Origin: Streptomyces harbinensis
GTDB lineage: Bacteria; Actinomycetota; Actinomycetes; Streptomycetales; Streptomycetaceae
DNA: 64,000 nucleotides
NCBI RefSeq assembly: GCF_900116145.1
Contig: NZ_FPAB01000003.1
Span: 62,001 to 126,000, forward strand
Reading direction: 5' to 3'
Shown: positions 59,554 to 64,000 of the stretch, one piece after another
Layout: every line of letters begins with the position of its first letter
How positions within the stretch are numbered: position 1 is the first letter of the stretch
The notes under the pieces: generated by a model
Told to the model about the DNA's origin: nothing
What the model saw: the letters and a program-made list of their open reading frames with translations, nothing else
Databases searched by the model: none
Position numbers and translations under genes: made by a program

Positions 59554-61409
59554 CGACCGTGGCCCCCGTCCGTTCGGCGGCCCGCGCCCTCGAAGCGCAC
59601 CTCGCCGACCCGTACGACCCGGCCCTGCCCGGCAGCTTCCACCGCGCCCTGGCCGCCGACCGCGCCGCCGCCTTCCCCGCCGACCTGTGCCGCACCGTCC
59701 AGGAGTGGGGCGTCGCCGAACTCCTCATCCCCGCCGCGCACGGCGGCCGGCTGCGCGGCCTGGAGGAGGCGTTCGAACTGTGCCGGGTGCTGGCCCGGCG
59801 CGACCTGACCGCCGCGATCGCCCTCGGCAGCAATCTGCTGGCCTCGCTGCCCGTGTGGCTGCGCGGCAGCGCCGGCCAGCGCGCCGCCGTCGCCCGGCTG
59901 CTGCGCTCCGGCGGCTACCTCTCCTTCGCGCTCAGCGAGCGCGCGCACGGCGCCGACCTGGTGGCGGGCGGCACGACCGGCACCCGCGACGGCGACACCT
60001 GGCACCTGGAGGGCGAGAAGTACCTCATCAACAACACCGGCCACGCCGGCGCCGCCACCATCACCGCCCGCACCGGCAGCGGGCCCCGCGGCCTCACCCT
60101 CTTCCTCGCCGGACTGCCGGCCACCCCGCCCGGGGCGGACGCGCCGGGGGACGCCCCCGCGGACAGCCCGGGCGGCGGCCCCGGCTGGCACCGGCTGCCC
60201 AAGGTCGCCACCCACGGCCTGCGCGGCAGCGAACTGGGCGGCCTGGCCCTGACCGGCCTCACCGTGCACCGCACCGATGCCGTCGGCCGGGTCGGCTCCG
60301 GCCTGGAAACGATCCTGGAGACCTTCCAGCTCACCCGGGTCCTCGTCGCCGGCCTCGCGCTCGGCGCCCTCGACACCTGTCTGCGCCGCACCCTCGGCTT
60401 CGCCCGCACCCGCCGGCTGTACGACGGCCCCGTCATCGCGCTCGAACCCGTCGCCCGCCGCCTCGTGGACGCCTTCACCGACCTGCTGGTGGGCGAGACC
60501 CTGGCCGCCGGGGCCTGCCGCGCCGCGCACGACCGCCCCGGGCAGCTGCCGCTCCAGTCGCTGTGCGCCAAGTACCTGATCCCGCACCGCGCCACCGGCG
60601 CCATCGAATCGCTCGGCGTCGTCCTGGGCGCCCGCTCCTACCTCACCGACCCCCAACAGGAGCCCGTCTTCGAGAAGATGCGCCGGGACTGCGCCGTCAC
60701 CGGCCTCTTCGACGGCGCCACCCCGGTGGTGCTCGGCGGCCTCGCCGACCAGCTCGCCCCGCTCGCCGAGGCCCGCGCCGCCGGCCGGCCGGACACCCGG
60801 GGCATGACCGCCCTGTTCGCCCCCGACCCGGACGGCGACACCGGCACCGCCCCGCTCGACCCCGAACGGATGGCCCTGGACACCGACGAGGACGCGGTGG
60901 CCGCCGGACTCGACCGGCTCGCCGCCGTACTGGAGGGCCCGCACCCGCCGCCCGGGCTCACCGCCGCCCGGCACGCGGAACTGCGCACGCTGACCGGCCG
61001 GCTGCGTACCGCCCTGGCCGCCCTCGACGCGCAGGCCATCGCCCTCGCCGCCGACCCCGGGCAGCGGCGTACCGGCGCCGCGTACGACCTCGCGGCCCGC
61101 TACACGCACCTGCACGCCGCCGGCGCCTGCGCCTGGCGCTGGCTCGCCCACCGGGAGGCGGCCCCTGCGGACCCGGCCGCCGGGCCCGCCGGGACGGACC
61201 CCGCCGCCGGACTCCTCGCCGACGGCGGCTGGCTGACGCTCTGCCTGCGCAGGCTGGCCGGGCAGGCGGGCATCCTCCCGCCCGCCCCCGCACTCGACGG
61301 CCTCGACGCCGCCGCCCTCACCACCCTGAACGACCTGTACGACCGGAACCTGCTGTTCTCCGTGACCGGGTTCCCCCTCGCGGGAAGGACGACCGATGGT
61401 GTCAGCTGA
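59550..61409 (+). CDS. Acyl-CoA (acyl-ACP) dehydrogenase-like flavoprotein 2
   Basis: A 619-residue paralogue of the preceding protein. ARALEAHLADPYDP at the start, LSERAHGADLVAGGTTGTRDGDTW and GEKYLINNTGHAGAA near 140-170 give the FAD/substrate half. SLCAKYLIPHRATGAIESLGVVLGARSYL near 330-360 and EKMRRDCAVTGLFDGATPVVLGGL near 370-395 give the C-terminal half, again with FDG in place of YEG. A Pro/Gly/Asp insert sits near residue 195-210 and a helical extension of about 200 residues follows. The ATGA overlap with the first dehydrogenase gene suggests a heteromeric pair. Confidence 0.87.
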   Translation: MTTVAPVRSAARALEAHLADPYDPALPGSFHRALAADRAAAFPADLCRTVQEWGVAELLIPAAHGGRLRGLEEAFELCRVLARRDLTAAIALGSNLLASLPVWLRGSAGQRAAVARLLRSGGYLSFALSERAHGADLVAGGTTGTRDGDTWHLEGEKYLINNTGHAGAATITARTGSGPRGLTLFLAGLPATPPGADAPGDAPADSPGGGPGWHRLPKVATHGLRGSELGGLALTGLTVHRTDAVGRVGSGLETILETFQLTRVLVAGLALGALDTCLRRTLGFARTRRLYDGPVIALEPVARRLVDAFTDLLVGETLAAGACRAAHDRPGQLPLQSLCAKYLIPHRATGAIESLGVVLGARSYLTDPQQEPVFEKMRRDCAVTGLFDGATPVVLGGLADQLAPLAEARAAGRPDTRGMTALFAPDPDGDTGTAPLDPERMALDTDEDAVAAGLDRLAAVLEGPHPPPGLTAARHAELRTLTGRLRTALAALDAQAIALAADPGQRRTGAAYDLAARYTHLHAAGACAWRWLAHREAAPADPAAGPAGTDPAAGLLADGGWLTLCLRRLAGQAGILPPAPALDGLDAAALTTLNDLYDRNLLFSVTGFPLAGRTTDGVS

Positions 61410-62292
61410 CGACCGGAACAGCCCGGACGACCGGGACGGGAGCGGCGCGCAGGACGAACTGCTGGTGACGTTCGACGACGCCAGCACCACCACCGTCAGA
61501 CTCTTCCGCACCGGACGCCCGGACGCCCCCGTGGTGCTGTTCCTGCCCGCCATGGGGGTGCGGGCCAGTTACTACGAGGTGCTGGCCGATGTCCTGGTGG
61601 AGGAGGGCGTCCACGTCGCCCTCGCCGACCACCGGGGCCACGGCGGCAGCTCGGTGCGCGCCTCCCGCCGGAACACCTGGGGGTACGCCGACCTCCTCGA
61701 ACGCGAACTCCCCGGCATCACCGACGCCGTCAGGGCCGCCTTCGGCGCCGAGGAAATCGTCCTGGCCGGGCACAGCCTCGGCGGACAGCTGGCCCTGCTG
61801 TACGCCGCCACCGCCCCGCACGGCATCGCGCGGGCCGCCGTCATCGGCACCGGCACCGCCTGGCACCGCACCGTTTCCGGCAGGGAAGCGGTCGGCCGCT
61901 GGTTCGGGGTCCGGCTCACCGGGGTCGTCGCCGGGCTGTGGGGCTATCTGCCGCAGTGGTTCCCGTTCGCCGGCCGCGAGGCCCGGCACGTCATCCACGA
62001 CTGGGTGCGCGAGGGCCGCACCGGCCGCTACGACCTGGCCCGCACCGAGACCGACTACGAGGCCGCGCTGGCGAAGACCACCGTCCCCACCCTCTTCCTC
62101 GGCTTCGAACGCGACCCCCTCGTCCCCCCGGCCGGACTGCGGCACATCGCCGACAAGGTCACCGCCGCCCCCGTGACCCTGCGCGAACTCTCCCTCGCGC
62201 AGCTCCGGCTGAAGGAACCCAGCCACTACCACTGGGCCCGGCGGCCCCAGGCCGTCGCCGACGCGCTGACCGAATGGATGGCACAGCCATGA
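61396..62292 (+). CDS. Alpha/beta hydrolase of the acyl-carrier cluster
   Basis: A 298-residue alpha/beta hydrolase. Oxyanion region PVVLFLPAMGVRASYY near residue 45-60, HRGHGGSS, nucleophile elbow AGHSLGGQLALLYAA near 130 (Ser), the acid in FLGFERDPLVPPAGLRH near 235, and His in EPSHYHWARRP near the end, so a triad can be formed. It overlaps the second dehydrogenase gene by 14 bp. It may be the release hydrolase or thioesterase of the pathway, freeing the desaturated acid, or may act on an ester. Confidence 0.83.
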   Translation: MVSADDRNSPDDRDGSGAQDELLVTFDDASTTTVRLFRTGRPDAPVVLFLPAMGVRASYYEVLADVLVEEGVHVALADHRGHGGSSVRASRRNTWGYADLLERELPGITDAVRAAFGAEEIVLAGHSLGGQLALLYAATAPHGIARAAVIGTGTAWHRTVSGREAVGRWFGVRLTGVVAGLWGYLPQWFPFAGREARHVIHDWVREGRTGRYDLARTETDYEAALAKTTVPTLFLGFERDPLVPPAGLRHIADKVTAAPVTLRELSLAQLRLKEPSHYHWARRPQAVADALTEWMAQP

Positions 62293-63449
62293 CCACCAGG
62301 ACCGAACCGGCCCCCGGCATCGACGCGCTCAGCATGGCCGACGTCTACACCCCCGCCTACACCGAGCAGATCGAACGCGCCCGGCACGAGGCGTCCCTGC
62401 TCTTCGCCCGCCTCGCCATGACCCACCTGTTCGCCGACGGGCCCACCGCCTACCACCCGGACGCCGAACCGCCGGCCGGCGCGCTCGCCCGCCAGCCCGT
62501 CCTCTTCCGCCAGAAGCTCCTCGACTACCTCGCCGACCGCGGCGAGCTGATCATCGAGGGCGACACCTGCCGGCCCACCCCCGCCCTCGCCGCCCGCGCC
62601 CGGCTCACCGAGGAGGAGTTCCTGGGCACCGGCGCCACCGGCTCCCCGACGATGGAGGTCATCAAGCACTTCGGGACCGTCGTCGGCGGCGTCCTCGCCG
62701 GCCGCGACGGCCTGGTCCTGCTGGAGGAGACCTACGGCGCCGAGACCACCGCCCGCCTGTGGCACCACCTCATGGTCGACGCCGGACCCAAACGCGCCCC
62801 CAGCAAACTCGCCGCCCGCGCCCTCGACCTGCGGCTGCGCTCCGGCGCGCCCACCGTCGTCTTCGAGGGCGGGGCCGGCATCGGCGCCACCCTGCGCGAA
62901 GCCCTCACCATCGACGGCTTCCGCGCCCGCACCGCGCACCTCGCCCGCTACGGCTTCACCGACGTCAGCCGCTCCCTGATGCGGCAGGCCCGGCGGATGG
63001 TCGCCGACGAGGTGCCCGAACTGCTGGACCGGATCAGCTTCGACCGCGTCGACCTCGACGACCTCGACGCCTACGACGACGTCCCCTACCTCGCGGACGG
63101 CGCCGCCGACCTCGTCATCTACGAGAGCGTCCTGTACGACGTCGCCAACCTGCACCGGGTCCTCACCCACAGCCGGCGGATCCTCAAGCCCGGCGGCTGG
63201 CTGGTGTTCACCTTCGGCAGCCGGGGCCGCCCCGGCCGGTTCTTCCCCTTCGAGTTCTTCCAGTCCACCCTGCACAGCTTCTACCGGGCCGAACTCGATC
63301 CGCCCCGCCGCGTCAACTGCGGCTACCTCACCATGGCCGAGTGGACCGCCTCCCTGCGCGACGCCGGCTTCGGCCGCTACCGCGTCCTGCCCGACGCCGC
63401 CGACCACGACCGCTGGCCCTACGGCGGCATCGTCGCCGAACGGCCCTGA
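62289..63449 (+). CDS. Class I SAM-dependent methyltransferase of the acyl-carrier cluster
   Basis: A 386-residue protein with an N-terminal helical domain of about 180 residues (SMADVYTPAYTEQIERARHEASLLFARLAMTHLF and LDYLADRGELIIEGDTCRPTPALAARARL, compressed from residues 15-110) and a C-terminal SAM domain: motif I VVFEGGAGIGATLREAL near 195, LIYESVLYDVANLHRVLTHSRRILKPGGWLVFTFGSRG near 275-315. The N-terminal winged portion resembles the dimerisation part of O-methyltransferases, so O-methylation or carboxyl methylation is likely. It overlaps the hydrolase gene (ATGA) and ends before the monooxygenase gene 37 bp away. Confidence 0.82.
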   Translation: MTTRTEPAPGIDALSMADVYTPAYTEQIERARHEASLLFARLAMTHLFADGPTAYHPDAEPPAGALARQPVLFRQKLLDYLADRGELIIEGDTCRPTPALAARARLTEEEFLGTGATGSPTMEVIKHFGTVVGGVLAGRDGLVLLEETYGAETTARLWHHLMVDAGPKRAPSKLAARALDLRLRSGAPTVVFEGGAGIGATLREALTIDGFRARTAHLARYGFTDVSRSLMRQARRMVADEVPELLDRISFDRVDLDDLDAYDDVPYLADGAADLVIYESVLYDVANLHRVLTHSRRILKPGGWLVFTFGSRGRPGRFFPFEFFQSTLHSFYRAELDPPRRVNCGYLTMAEWTASLRDAGFGRYRVLPDAADHDRWPYGGIVAERP

Positions 63450-63486
63450 CCCGGGCACGGCATTGACCGACACCAGTGGAGAGACC

Positions 63487-64000
63487 ATGACGGACCAGGT
63501 CGGCGGCCATGTCAGAGCCGCCGTCATCGGCTGCGGCTTCGGCGGACTCGGCGCGGCGGTACGACTGCGCCGGGAGGGCGTACGCGACCTCCTCGTCCTG
63601 GAGGCGGCCGGCTCGCTCGGCGGCACCTGGCGCGAGAACACCTACCCCGGCGCCGCCTGCGACATCCCCTCCCACCTCTACAGCTACTCCTTCGCCCCCA
63701 ACCCCCACTGGCCCCGGGCCTTCGCCGCCCAGCCGGACATCCTCGCCTACCTGGAGCGCGTCGCCGACACCTTCGGCGTCCGCCCGCACCTCCGGCTGCA
63801 CACCACCGTCACCGCCGCCCGCTGGCAGCCCGAGCGGGCCCGCTGGCACCTCACCACCAACCGCGGCGAGCTCACCGCCGACCTCCTGGTGACGGCCGCC
63901 GGCATGCACTCCGCCCCCAAGATCCCCGACATCCCCGGCCTCGACACCTTCCCCGGCACGCACTTCCACAGCGCCTGCTGGGACCACGACCAGGACCTGA
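63487..64000 (+). CDS. Flavin-containing (Baeyer-Villiger type) monooxygenase, N-terminal part (3' end outside window)
   Basis: The first 171 residues are visible and the frame is open at the window edge. AAVIGCGFGGLGAAVRLRREG is the FAD motif, and GGTWRENTYPGAACDIPSHLYSYSF near residue 48-72 is the flavin-binding block that marks BVMO and N-hydroxylating FMO families. Later HSACWDHDQDL approaches the FxGxxxHxxxW region that would settle the class. GGAGAG lies six bases before the ATG. The gene follows the methyltransferase by 37 bp on the same strand and probably belongs to the same operon. Confidence 0.82.
   Translation, partial: MTDQVGGHVRAAVIGCGFGGLGAAVRLRREGVRDLLVLEAAGSLGGTWRENTYPGAACDIPSHLYSYSFAPNPHWPRAFAAQPDILAYLERVADTFGVRPHLRLHTTVTAARWQPERARWHLTTNRGELTADLLVTAAGMHSAPKIPDIPGLDTFPGTHFHSACWDHDQDL

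Overview
The window is high-GC actinobacterial DNA. Codon third positions are almost all G or C, GTG starts are common, genes are often coupled through ATGA, GTGA or TGATG overlaps, and several -10 hexamers sit 6-7 nt before the start codon (leaderless mRNAs). Gene content (HrdA-type sigma factor, SARP regulator, dgt and dnaG, UbiA and carrier-protein biosynthetic genes) points to Streptomyces or a close relative.

Layout. 1-0.4 kb: end of a GH65 glycosidase. 0.4-10.8 kb: nitrate/nitrite assimilation (nirD, nirB, a stand-alone FAD reductase, nasA and a sirohydrochlorin chelatase that would supply siroheme). An AAC(2') aminoglycoside acetyltransferase, an SDR, a secreted lamin-tail protein, CutA and a cupin lie among them. 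Candidate GlnR boxes precede both nitrogen transcription units. 11.6-22.9 kb: MFS, dgt, ferredoxin reductase, Acg-type nitroreductase, GNAT, PoxB, Uma2, dnaG and sigma factor. 22.9-24.3 kb: an acyl reductase-like SDR and a two-repeat, one-spacer type I-E CRISPR remnant without cas genes. 24.3-31.8 kb: an acid-sugar catabolic locus (FGGY kinase, DeoR, GntP permease, SAF-domain dehydrogenase, divergent OtnK-OtnC). 31.8-42.7 kb: C45 hydrolase, ArsR-MFS pair and a potassium region holding a KhtTU-like efflux system and a kdp uptake operon. That operon starts with an extra 27-residue membrane peptide and ends with a KdpD lacking its kinase half.

42.8-51.1 kb: hydrolase and MocR regulator, then an acyltransferase, a polyprenyl synthase, and a convergent coupled operon of chorismate lyase, 4-hydroxybenzoate hydroxylase, UbiA prenyltransferase and methyltransferase. 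Together these read as a prenylated (di)hydroxybenzoate pathway. 51.2-54.6 kb: flippase-like protein, PadR with a membrane partner, DUF4184 protein.

54.6-64 kb: a SARP regulator divergent from a tightly coupled operon of carrier protein, fatty acyl-AMP ligase, two unusual acyl-CoA dehydrogenases with FDG in place of the catalytic YEG motif, an alpha/beta hydrolase and a methyltransferase, followed by a flavin monooxygenase cut by the window edge. This is the best candidate for an undescribed system: activation of a carboxylic acid onto a carrier protein followed by flavin-dependent desaturation. The first dehydrogenase appears to start at an ATC codon, and a 23-bp inverted repeat lies in the divergent control region.
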